Part shown: in pieces, positions 8,292 through 15,165 of the stretch
Layout of the letters: the number at the start of each line of letters is the position of its first letter
Position numbering within the stretch: the stretch's first letter is position 1
Assembly (NCBI GenBank): GCA_001468855.1
Contig: LDIV01000005.1
Coordinates: forward strand, 94,048 to 111,414
From: a candidate division TM6 bacterium UASB124
GTDB lineage: Bacteria; Dependentiae; Babeliae; Babeliales; RVW-14
Length of the DNA stretch: 17,367 nucleotides
Direction: 5' to 3'
Notes under the pieces: generated by a model
Told to the model about the DNA's origin: nothing
The model's input: only the letters and a program-made list of their open reading frames with translations
The model's database searches: none
Made by a program: the position numbers and the translations under genes

Positions 8292-8334
8292 GCCCATTCA
8301 ACCCCAGTTTTTAAAAACATGGGGTTTTCTGGGC
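8292..8334. repeat. Nested inverted repeat, probable left-end structure of IS200 copy 1
   Basis: On the plus strand the arms are GCCCA-ttc-AACCCCA on one side and TGGGGTT-ttc-TGGGC on the other. Five outer and seven inner base pairs are separated by a 3-base internal loop on each side, and the centre is T5A5. It sits just upstream (minus sense) of the tnpA remnant, where IS200/IS605 elements carry their left subterminal hairpin. That role is inferred from position; the second copy lacks this end, so it cannot be confirmed by comparison. Confidence 0.55.
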
Positions 8335-8364
8335 AGCTCTAATAAAAGCATGTTTATCTAACGT

Positions 8365-8613
8365 TTAGTTGTTGTTATGGCAACTAGATGAGCAACCACA
8401 TATTTTGCATGTTGTTCCTGAATAAAAAATATTTACCGTTGTCTTGTTTTGTAGCTGTTCATAATATGGTCTACTTTTAACACTACACTCATAAATTATA
8501 GTCGGCTCACCGTCTATTGTTCTGATCTTTTGGTGAGTTTTTTTAGTACACTTAGCAGCAAGACATCCAAATAAAACCCCAAGAACAACTGTGCATAACA
8601 ATAACTTTTTCAT
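8365..8613 (-). CDS. Small exported cysteine-rich protein, paralog B
   Basis: An 82-residue protein of unknown family, paralogous to 7463-7711. The signal sequence MKKLLLCTVVLGVLFGC can be read as a lipoprotein signal (LFGC, Cys17) or as type I with cleavage after CLAA (before Lys21-Cys22). The mature part carries Cys22, Cys43, Cys69, Cys72, Cys74, Cys78 and His79. Shared blocks with paralog A are KC-x3/4-TH, RTI/KTI, YEC-x-V, and CKxCGC-x4-H; Cys69, Cys72, Cys74 and His79 fall at identical residue numbers in both proteins. The middle has an insertion or deletion. An AAGGAG ribosome site lies 5 bases before ATG. It is followed by the IS200 wreck and preceded on the same strand by the acidic peptide gene. 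Envelope or host-directed export is likely, function unknown. Confidence 0.75.
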   Translation of the reverse strand: MKKLLLCTVVLGVLFGCLAAKCTKKTHQKIRTIDGEPTIIYECSVKSRPYYEQLQNKTTVNIFYSGTTCKICGCSSSCHNNN

Positions 8614-8649
8614 TTTGTCTCCTTTTTAACCATATAACTAGAATAACTA

Positions 8650-8682
8650 GGTGGCATGTACACGTAGACAATACATGCCACC
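8650..8682. repeat. Perfect 11-bp hairpin between the acidic peptide gene and paralog B
   Basis: GGTGGCATGTA (8650-8660) pairs exactly with TACATGCCACC (8672-8682) across an 11-base loop. It lies between the stop of the acidic peptide gene (8738) and the ribosome site of paralog B, all on the minus strand. Neither side has a strong T-run, so it is not a classic intrinsic terminator. It could be an mRNA-processing or stability element, an attenuator, or a protein-binding site. The fold is certain from sequence; the role is not. Confidence 0.6.
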
Positions 8683-8737
8683 CAAACCCTTTATCTTATT
8701 TTATTGCTTTAATGAAAATATATGCATTTAACATATA

Positions 8738-8899
8738 TTACTCATCTTCATAATACCCTTCATCATCGGGCCATGCGTAATCATCATCCCACGAATATTC
8801 ATCATCTGGCCATGCATTCATTGCATGAACCATTGATATGCTCATGACAGCAAATTGTAGTCCCAAAAACATGATGGCTGAAAAGACTAGCTTTTTCAT
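8738..8899 (-). CDS. Small exported acidic Trp/Asp-rich peptide with internal AWPDDE repeat
   Basis: A 53-residue reading frame found by hand translation of the minus strand. MKKLVFSAIM and a hydrophobic run to about residue 25 form a signal peptide, with likely cleavage after MVHA. The mature piece of about 27 residues is strongly acidic and aromatic: NAWPDDEYSWDDD followed by YAWPDDEGYYEDE. The unit AWPDDE occurs twice, 13 residues apart, and there is almost no positive charge after the signal. The ribosome site is unusually strong (overlapping GGAGGAGG, 2 bases before the ATG on one reading and 5 on the other), which argues that this is a real gene in spite of its length. I know no family with this pattern. 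Metal or cation binding and an antimicrobial or host-targeted role are guesses only. It lies upstream of paralog B on the same strand. Confidence 0.65.
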   Translation of the reverse strand: MKKLVFSAIMFLGLQFAVMSISMVHAMNAWPDDEYSWDDDYAWPDDEGYYEDE

Positions 8900-9181
8900 C
8901 GCCTCCTCCTTTGTTTGGGTTAAACATACAAACTACACGATTTTAAAAGCTTAATGTGCACTTAAGGCTTTCCATCTTTAAGTTTAACGTAGTCAACAGG
9001 GCAAAGGCAATGATTTTCTATTATAAAAATTTATATGTCGAAAAAACAAAATAAAACACACTTTTTCATGTATAAATCTGATTTTTTTTAGATTTCTAAA
9101 AGTAGCTTTAATTTTATGTACTCTTTTCTCAAAAGATTTATGCTAAACGCACAGATTTAGGCTTATAAACATGGAAAAAGT
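8900..9181. other. Gene-free divergent spacer upstream of the acidic peptide and waaA
   Basis: Very AT-rich with no supportable gene. A TATAAT match on the minus strand (9020-9025) could be the -10 of the small-protein cluster; the best -35 (TTGTTT, 18 bases upstream) is weak. A short AAATCT...AGATTT inverted repeat around 9075 is too weak to call. The waaA promoter must also be here, but I cannot place it. Confidence 0.4.
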
Positions 9182-10513
9182 ATGTTGATAACTATTGTTT
9201 TAATGATTGTCTACCAGCTTCTTCAAATAATTTGTATTCCCTTTATTGTCTTTATTTTGCTTTTCCTACAAGCTAAAAAAGGAGTTATCGGCAATCTTAA
9301 AGAACGCTTAGGATTCGTCCCCAAAGCCACAAAGGGACATTCTGCTATTTGGTTCCATGCTGTTTCAGTTGGGGAAGTTCTTTCAATTCAGGAATTAATT
9401 AATCGAATTAAACAGGAAATGCCAGGAACTTTATGTTATTTAACGGTGGGCACTATAACCGGCAAGCGTATGGCCCATACGCATATAAAAGCCGATTATA
9501 TTAGTTATCTGCCATATGATTTTCTTCCGGCCATGCTTCTTGCGTATCTTCGCATCAAACCGAAAGCCCTTATTGTCATTGAATCGGAACTCTGGCCCAA
9601 TCTTCTTGCAATAGCAAAACTTGCCAAAGTTCCAGCATATTTGCTTAATGCACGCATAAATCCCCGATCCCTATCCCGCATTCAAACATTTAAAACAATT
9701 TTTAGAACACTCTTCAATAGCTTTACCGCAATCTTCACTCAAACAGAAAAAGATGCCGAACTATTTAGCAAACTTAACATTCCCAATGAAAAAATTAATA
9801 TCCTGGGCAACCTAAAATCATTCAATGTTTGGGTAAAGAAAACAACCTATCTTAAAAACCTTGGCTACAAACCACATCACCCATCAAACATGAAAATTTT
9901 GTTGGCAGGATCTATTCATCCATTGGAAGATCTTATTTATATAGACCTTTTCAAAACATTAAAAAACCATCATCCCGGATTAAAGCTTTTTCTTGCTCCT
10001 CGTCATTTTTCATGGCAAGAAACGCTTATCCACAACGTAAAAAAAGCAGAACATTCTTTCTTTGTTTGGACGGAACAACATCCATTGCAAACAATAGACC
10101 ATGTCTCTTTTTCTCAGGCGCTAGAACAAACATTAATACTTCATGATATCATACTTGTCTGTAAATTAGGTGAACTTTTCACACTCTATCCATATGCTGA
10201 CGTATTCTTTTTAGGTGGAACATTCGTTCCCATAGGTGGACACAATCTATTGGAGCCTGCCGTTTGGTCAATTCCAACCGTTGTTGGGCCTCATCACCAA
10301 AATTGTGCTGATTTCGTTAAACGATTAAAGAAATTAAATGGAATAATAACGGTTCAAACACAGAATGATTTGATAGCCCAGACAAATCAGTTACTTTTAA
10401 ACCAACCATTGCGAGAGGCAGTAGGGCTTACAAGTTATCAGTTGGTAAAACAGGAAGCGCAAAGAGTTCAACAAACTTTAGAACTGTTATTGAAACAATT
10501 AAAGAAGCGTTAA
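9182..10513 (+). CDS. waaA: 3-deoxy-D-manno-octulosonic acid (Kdo) transferase WaaA/KdtA
   Basis: A 443-residue GT30 enzyme that moves Kdo from CMP-Kdo to the lipid A precursor at the inner membrane, starting the LPS core. An N-terminal membrane anchor (residues 3-29) is followed by KERLGF, then WFHAVSVGE with the catalytic Glu65, ESELWPN at 134-140, NARIN near 157-161, LLAGSIHP in the C-terminal domain, and GGHNLLEP at 352-359 for the donor. Length and motif order are normal. An overlapping upstream ATG is out of frame and stops after five codons, so 9182 is the start, although its ribosome site is weak. The VOC gene follows after 14 bases, probably in the same transcript. Its presence implies a Gram-negative outer membrane with Kdo. 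How many Kdo residues it adds cannot be read from sequence. Confidence 0.95.
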   Translation: MLITIVLMIVYQLLQIICIPFIVFILLFLQAKKGVIGNLKERLGFVPKATKGHSAIWFHAVSVGEVLSIQELINRIKQEMPGTLCYLTVGTITGKRMAHTHIKADYISYLPYDFLPAMLLAYLRIKPKALIVIESELWPNLLAIAKLAKVPAYLLNARINPRSLSRIQTFKTIFRTLFNSFTAIFTQTEKDAELFSKLNIPNEKINILGNLKSFNVWVKKTTYLKNLGYKPHHPSNMKILLAGSIHPLEDLIYIDLFKTLKNHHPGLKLFLAPRHFSWQETLIHNVKKAEHSFFVWTEQHPLQTIDHVSFSQALEQTLILHDIILVCKLGELFTLYPYADVFFLGGTFVPIGGHNLLEPAVWSIPTVVGPHHQNCADFVKRLKKLNGIITVQTQNDLIAQTNQLLLNQPLREAVGLTSYQLVKQEAQRVQQTLELLLKQLKKR

Positions 10514-10527
10514 TCCAAGGATTCTGT

Positions 10528-10917
10528 ATGAGATTTGGTTACACCATCCTCTATGTTAATGATGTACCGAAAACGATGGCCTTCTATAAAAAAGCATTTT
10601 GCCTTCAAACAAAATTCCTTCATGAAAGCAATATGTATGGCGAGATGAAGACAGGAGCAACAACCCTTGCATTTGCCGCAGATGCTTTATCAAAACAAAA
10701 TGATTTTACTATCGTCCCAAACAAACTGCAGAATCCAACGCCAGGAAATGAAATTGCTTTTGTCTCTGACGATGTTAAGGATGCATACACCAAAGCAATA
10801 GCTACTGGGGAACAACCATTAAAAGAACCTGTTCAAAAGCCATGGGGACAAACAGTTGCCTATGTTCGTGACATCATAAATGGTGTTTTGATTGAACTAT
10901 GCAGCCCTCTTGAATAA
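10528..10917 (+). CDS. VOC (glyoxalase/bleomycin-resistance fold) family protein
   Basis: A 129-residue protein with two beta-alpha-beta3 halves typical of the vicinal oxygen chelate superfamily. It begins RFGYTILYVNDVPKTMAFY and ends with the characteristic PWGQTVAYVRD then NGVLIELCSP (Glu123 being a usual metal ligand). Other likely ligands are Glu39 and Glu75; the first-strand His of true glyoxalase I is a Gly/Tyr here. Members are lyases, dioxygenases or drug-binding proteins, and function cannot be assigned from this sequence. It follows waaA by 14 bases with an AAGGA ribosome site and precedes a strong terminator, so it is the last gene of that unit. Confidence 0.85.
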   Translation: MRFGYTILYVNDVPKTMAFYKKAFCLQTKFLHESNMYGEMKTGATTLAFAADALSKQNDFTIVPNKLQNPTPGNEIAFVSDDVKDAYTKAIATGEQPLKEPVQKPWGQTVAYVRDIINGVLIELCSPLE

Positions 10918-10936
10918 ATGCCTATAAAAAACATAC

Positions 10937-10977
10937 TAAAAAAAAGCCCGCTCGTAATTTTGAGCGGGCTTTTTTTT
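10937..10977. terminator. Strong bidirectional intrinsic terminator between the VOC gene and lon
   Basis: The 9-bp GC-rich stem AGCCCGCTC / GAGCGGGCT (10945-10953 with 10962-10970) encloses an 8-base loop. It is flanked by an A-run on the left and a T-run on the right, so it terminates transcripts from both sides. It ends the waaA-VOC unit on the plus strand and lon on the minus strand. Confidence 0.95.
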
Positions 10978-11002
10978 ATAGACTTGAGACTTGATAATAT
11001 AT

Positions 11003-13390
11003 TTACTTCTTTTTCTTTTTCGAAGTTTTTTTCTTCTCTTCTTTAAGCAACGGCTTACTTATTAGAGCCTCTTCCAAGACTTCGTTCATGTTTTCGACAT
11101 ATACAATCTTGAGTGACTTATCTAATTCTTTTTCAAATTCTTTAATATCTTTAGCGTTACCTTTGGGAACAATAACTTTGGTTATACCAAAACGCGTTGC
11201 TGCTAATAATTTTTCCTTAAGGCCGCCAATCTGCAAGACTCTTCCTCGCAATGTTACCTCACCGGTCATAGCAACATCGCGTCGTACAGGAACTTTTGTT
11301 AAAGCTGAGGTCAATGCAACAGCCATAGTTATTCCGGCAGAAGGACCGTCCTTAGGAATAGCTCCCTCTGGAACGTGAATATGTATATCAACATCAGAAT
11401 AAAAATTATCCTTCAAACCAAAATCTTTTGCGCGAGAACGAATATAACTCATTGCTGCTTGAGCCGATTCCTGCATAACTTCACCCAATTGGCCGGTTAT
11501 AGTCAAAGTACCCTTACCTTTCATAACAGTAACTTCAACATCAAGCACATCGCCGCCAACCTCGGTCCATGCCAAGCCGGTAGCAACACCTATTGTTTGA
11601 TCAAATTTACGCTCATCTTTACGGAAGAACGGAGCTCCTAGCCATTGCTCAAGCATACCCTCGGTTATTTTTACAGATTTAACCGACTTCGATTTAAGCA
11701 AAATTAAAATACTCTTACGTAGAACTTTGGCTAATATTCTTTCGAGCTGCCGAACCCCAGCTTCTTTAGTGTATTCATCAATAATTTTTTTGATAATATC
11801 TTCAGATAAATTTATCTGTTCTTTTTTCAAATCATGTTCTTTGAGCAACTTAGGCAGCAAAAAGCTTTGTGCTATTTCAAGCTTTTCCTGTTCGGTATAC
11901 CCTGACAATGGAATAACTTCCATACGGTCCAGTAATGGATACGGAATATTGTCACCAACGTTTGCCGTTGTAATAAACATCACCTTTGACAAATCATAAT
12001 CAACTTCTAAAAAGTGATCGCCAAAGGCTTTATTTTGTTCAGGATCTAAAACTTCAAGCAAGGCTGATGCTGGATCGCCACGAAAATCCATCGACATTTT
12101 ATCGACTTCATCAAGAAGCATGACAGGGTTAACAACTTTAGCTTTCTTCATCGCCTGAATAATTTTACCAGGCATTGCACCAATATACGTACGACGATGG
12201 CCACGAATTTCAGCCTCATCTCGTACCCCGCCAAGAGAGATTCGAACCAATGGACGACCAAGAGCTTGTGCAACAGCTTGCCCAAGTGAGGTCTTACCAA
12301 CACCAGGCGGCCCTACAAAACAAATAATTGGTGAACGGCTTAAATTATCCCCTGCAAATTTTTTCGATGCAAGGAACTCAATTATACGCTCCTTTGCTTT
12401 TTTCATCCCGGCATGAGAAGCATTAAGCATTTTTTCTGCCTCTTCCATGCCAATAGTATCCTTATTGGTCGTCTGCCATGGAATAGACAAAATCCAATCG
12501 ACATAGTTTCTGCTTACAGCAGCCTCTGGAGATGTTGGCTGCATCTGTTCCAAACGACGCAATTCTGCTTCAACTTTTTCTAAAGCCTCTACAGAAAGTT
12601 TAAGTTTTTTCGCTTTCTTACGTAATTCATTAATCTCTTGCTGAAAATCATCACGACCCAATTCACGTTGAATTGCTCGCATCTGTTCGTTCAAATAATA
12701 ATCTTTTTGATGTTTTTCAACCTGACTCTGAACGCGTTTACGAATATTTTTTTCAGCTTTAATAATTTCAATCTCTTTTTGCAGTAAAACGCATAAAGCA
12801 AGTGCTCGTTCTTTTAAATCAATGGTCTCTAAAATTTTTTGACGATCTTCAAGATTCAAATGCATCTGGACTGCTATGGTATCTGTTAAATAATCCATAT
12901 CCTCCAGACCATGGAATAACGTCAATACATCAGCCGATACCTTTTCACCTAGCTGAATATAATCTTTAAATAAATCGAATAAATTGCGCCATAACGCTAA
13001 ATTTTCTGAATTTTTTTCTAGCGGCAATGGTATAAGGTCCTGAGCAAGAACGCTCATAAAACCTTCAGACTGCCTAACCTCGACAATACGTGAACGAGCA
13101 ATACCTTCTACCAAAATCTTAAGAGAACCATTAGGCATACGAGCGACCTGAAGGATCACTGCACGTGTTCCATAATGAAAAATATCACTCGCTGTAGGAT
13201 TTTCGATATCAATAGAACGCTGTGCGGTAACAAAGATTTCTTTATTGCAACGCATAGCCTCATCCACAGCCTTGATAGATAATTCCCTACCAACAACAAC
13301 AGGTATGATACTTTTAGGAAGCGCTATAATATTTTTGAGAGGCAAAACAGGTAATACTACCGATTCTGCACGTTTAAATAATTCATCCAT
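11003..13390 (-). CDS. lon: ATP-dependent protease Lon
   Basis: A 795-residue LonA-type protease that unfolds and degrades damaged and regulatory proteins in the cytoplasm. In order: the N-terminal substrate domain (VLPVLPLKN...), a coiled linker, the AAA+ module with Walker A GPPGVGKT (360-367) and Walker B LLDEVDK (Asp427-Glu428), then the protease domain with KDGPSAG (catalytic Ser684) and GGLKEK (catalytic Lys727). The 43-residue Ser-Lys spacing is that of E. coli Lon. The longest frame begins at a TTG at 13399, but ATG 13390 is better placed, with AAGAG about 9 bases upstream. The C-terminus is a lysine-rich tail (EEKKKTSKKKKK), longer and more basic than usual. It is convergent with the waaA unit and divergent from the tlc pair. 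No CIRCE-type operator is visible upstream. Confidence 0.97.
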   Translation of the reverse strand: MDELFKRAESVVLPVLPLKNIIALPKSIIPVVVGRELSIKAVDEAMRCNKEIFVTAQRSIDIENPTASDIFHYGTRAVILQVARMPNGSLKILVEGIARSRIVEVRQSEGFMSVLAQDLIPLPLEKNSENLALWRNLFDLFKDYIQLGEKVSADVLTLFHGLEDMDYLTDTIAVQMHLNLEDRQKILETIDLKERALALCVLLQKEIEIIKAEKNIRKRVQSQVEKHQKDYYLNEQMRAIQRELGRDDFQQEINELRKKAKKLKLSVEALEKVEAELRRLEQMQPTSPEAAVSRNYVDWILSIPWQTTNKDTIGMEEAEKMLNASHAGMKKAKERIIEFLASKKFAGDNLSRSPIICFVGPPGVGKTSLGQAVAQALGRPLVRISLGGVRDEAEIRGHRRTYIGAMPGKIIQAMKKAKVVNPVMLLDEVDKMSMDFRGDPASALLEVLDPEQNKAFGDHFLEVDYDLSKVMFITTANVGDNIPYPLLDRMEVIPLSGYTEQEKLEIAQSFLLPKLLKEHDLKKEQINLSEDIIKKIIDEYTKEAGVRQLERILAKVLRKSILILLKSKSVKSVKITEGMLEQWLGAPFFRKDERKFDQTIGVATGLAWTEVGGDVLDVEVTVMKGKGTLTITGQLGEVMQESAQAAMSYIRSRAKDFGLKDNFYSDVDIHIHVPEGAIPKDGPSAGITMAVALTSALTKVPVRRDVAMTGEVTLRGRVLQIGGLKEKLLAATRFGITKVIVPKGNAKDIKEFEKELDKSLKIVYVENMNEVLEEALISKPLLKEEKKKTSKKKKK

Positions 13391-13710
13391 AAAAATCAAC
13401 TCTTAATAGTAAATTTTAAGATTTCTTTACAACAATTCTATCAACTTTTATTTACAAAGTATAGTTCTAGTTGAAAACTTTATTATACATTAAAAATAGC
13501 TTCTTTTCGCATAAAACCAAGTTTTTTTACACATATTACAATACACTAAATTGACTTTTTGGCCTAGCCCCCTATACTTTTGATAGAAATGCACTTAAAT
13601 TAATCAATCAAAATCGTCATAAATGGCACCAATCTTGGATTTTTTCTGTAAACAAGAAAATTTACAAGGGTTGCTAAGCTCAAAGTCCCTTAAAACAATG
13701 AGGTCACGGT
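13391..13710. other. Divergent lon/tlc regulatory region
   Basis: 320 AT-rich bases without a supportable gene. On the minus side a TATAAT (13482-13487) may be the lon -10, but no good -35 lies 16-18 bases upstream. On the plus side is the clear tlc promoter described separately, followed by an untranslated leader of about 125 bases. The leader contains a weak AAGGG...CCCTT pairing (13667-13692) and no recognisable riboswitch. Confidence 0.5.
13551..13578 (+). promoter_or_regulatory. Probable sigma-70 promoter of the tandem tlc genes
   Basis: TTGACT (13551-13556) and TATACT (13573-13578) are separated by 16 bases; each hexamer differs from consensus at one position. It is the best promoter match in the window and would give a 5' leader of about 125 bases before the first transporter. 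Confidence 0.6.
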
Positions 13711-15126
13711 ATGCAGGAACAACCGCAACTCAACGTATCACGGCTGTGGAGCATTAAACCAGAATTCAAAAAAAAGGTTTTCTTTCTATCATTAACATTT
13801 CTTCTTATGTCTATGTGCCTTGTCATTTGGCGACCGTTAAAAATGGCCGTCTTCTCAAAAATGATTGGTGCTTACCATGTTCCCGATGCAAAACTATATT
13901 CGTTATTATATGTCATACCACTTATTCTTTTGTACTCAAAACTCGTCGACTGGCTCAGACGACATCAACTTCTCTATTGTTTCACCATATTTCATGCTGT
14001 TGGCGGCATCATCTTTGCCATTCTCTTGGCCCACCCTGTTTATGGAATAGCAAATACCGAAGTTAACGCAAACCGTTGGCTTGGCTGGTGCTTTTATTTT
14101 TTCATGGAAAGCTTTGATGCGTTTTTCGCCACAACATTTTGGTCCTTTGCAGACTCGGTAAACAACCCTAAAGATGCTAAAAATTATTACGGTTTCTTTG
14201 TATCCGGATCCAAAATAGGCGGAATCTTGGCGTCAGCTATTTTATATACAGTTCTGTCGCTTACATCAGTACAAAATCATCTCACCTTACTCCCGGGAGC
14301 ACTTTTTGTCGGAAGTTGCATGCTTATTGCCGCAGCCGGTACCATCTATTTTCTTATGAAAAAAGTTCCGGATGATTATATGCATGGCTATGAAGCAGCA
14401 TATCAACTTGAAAAGCGCAAACAAAAAGAACAAAAAGGTCTTTGGGACTCCATCAAAAGTCCTGTTGATGGGCTCCTTATTATGGTCAAGAACTCATATG
14501 TCCTTGGTATTTTTTCCATTGTCGCTTTTTATGAAGTCATAATTGTCATTTTTGATTGGTGGGTAGCATTACACGCGGACGCAGTTATGCCTTCAGTCGG
14601 AGCAATGACAGCTTATTACGCGTTCTTCTATTTTCTCATGAATTCAATAGGACTTGCCATATCTCTTCTGGGAACAACACCGATACTCCGTCTCATAGGT
14701 ATTCGCATATCATTATTTTTATTCCCATTATTATGCATGGTTCTGTTACTCATAACCTATTTATTTCCAACAGCAGATATCTTTTTTGCCGTTCTTGTTG
14801 CTCTTAGATCGCTTAACTATGCTTTCAATCATCCTACAAGAGAAGTTCTATATATACCGACAACAAAAGATATTAAATTTAAAGCAAAAACCTGGACAGA
14901 TGCTTTTGGTACTCGTATTGCTAAAAGTTTCGGGTCCATTTTCAATGTCTCGCTCAAGGGAGCAAGCCCTACATTTGCACTCATTTCAAGTTTAAGTTTA
15001 AGTTTTGGTTTAACTTTTTTGTGGATTATTATAGTATACTTCCTAGGTAAAACACTTCAGGCTGCTATAGATAGTAAAAAGGTCATTGGTCAGGCGGATC
15101 AACCATCAGAATCCGTACAAAATTAG
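13711..15126 (+). CDS. NTT/Tlc-family nucleotide transporter, first of tandem pair
   Basis: A 471-residue membrane protein with about 11-12 hydrophobic segments, of the ATP/ADP translocase family (PF03219 type). Family members exchange host ATP for ADP, import nucleotides, or carry NAD or other metabolites. Visible landmarks: WRPLKMAVF in the first segment (Lys44, where canonical members have LRxxKD), TFWSFADSVN, the loop HGYEAAY, FYEVIIVIFDW after the central loop, and REVLYIPTTKDIKFKAK from about 377, the most conserved block, followed by the AKSFGS segment. It is clearly divergent from Rickettsia/Chlamydia ATP/ADP exchangers, so substrate cannot be assumed. GAGGT lies 6 bases before ATG. 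The second paralog follows after 39 bases, probably co-transcribed. Confidence 0.85.
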   Translation: MQEQPQLNVSRLWSIKPEFKKKVFFLSLTFLLMSMCLVIWRPLKMAVFSKMIGAYHVPDAKLYSLLYVIPLILLYSKLVDWLRRHQLLYCFTIFHAVGGIIFAILLAHPVYGIANTEVNANRWLGWCFYFFMESFDAFFATTFWSFADSVNNPKDAKNYYGFFVSGSKIGGILASAILYTVLSLTSVQNHLTLLPGALFVGSCMLIAAAGTIYFLMKKVPDDYMHGYEAAYQLEKRKQKEQKGLWDSIKSPVDGLLIMVKNSYVLGIFSIVAFYEVIIVIFDWWVALHADAVMPSVGAMTAYYAFFYFLMNSIGLAISLLGTTPILRLIGIRISLFLFPLLCMVLLLITYLFPTADIFFAVLVALRSLNYAFNHPTREVLYIPTTKDIKFKAKTWTDAFGTRIAKSFGSIFNVSLKGASPTFALISSLSLSFGLTFLWIIIVYFLGKTLQAAIDSKKVIGQADQPSESVQN

Positions 15127-15165
15127 TCAATATTCGACATAACAAACAAGGAAGAGGGAAACAAA

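Larger units (their letters stand above)
7823..8334 (-). mobile_element. Degenerate IS200/IS605-type insertion element, copy 1
   Basis: The stretch between the two cysteine-rich genes is the wreck of a single-gene IS200-type element, read on the minus strand. It has a nested inverted repeat at the upstream end (8292-8334), a broken tnpA (about 7845-8260), and a compact hairpin just after tnpA (7825-7844). The same hairpin follows tnpA in the second remnant at 16825-16852, which supports reading it as the right-end subterminal palindrome used by IS200 transposases. The exact ends are uncertain because such elements make no target duplication and have no terminal inverted repeats. It accounts for most of the gap from 7712 to 8364. 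Confidence 0.75.

Noticed and set aside
8062..8361. Plus-strand frame of 99 codons in the gap between the small exported genes
   Set aside because: It is the antisense of the tnpA wreck; the minus strand gives clear TnpA fragments and the plus frame has no ribosome site or recognisable protein.
10026..10034. TTATCCACA, a perfect DnaA-box match
   Set aside because: It is a single copy inside waaA coding sequence with no cluster, no AT-rich unwinding element and no dnaA/dnaN nearby, so not an origin.
13391..13710. CIRCE-type heat-shock operator upstream of lon
   Set aside because: No TTAGCACTC-N9-GAGTGCTAA-like inverted repeat is present; the short CAACT/AGTTG pairing there is too weak.
14988..15005. 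Short AAGTTT tandem repeat
   Set aside because: It lies in frame within a membrane segment of the first tlc (Ser-Leu-Ser-Leu) and is a low-complexity coding run.
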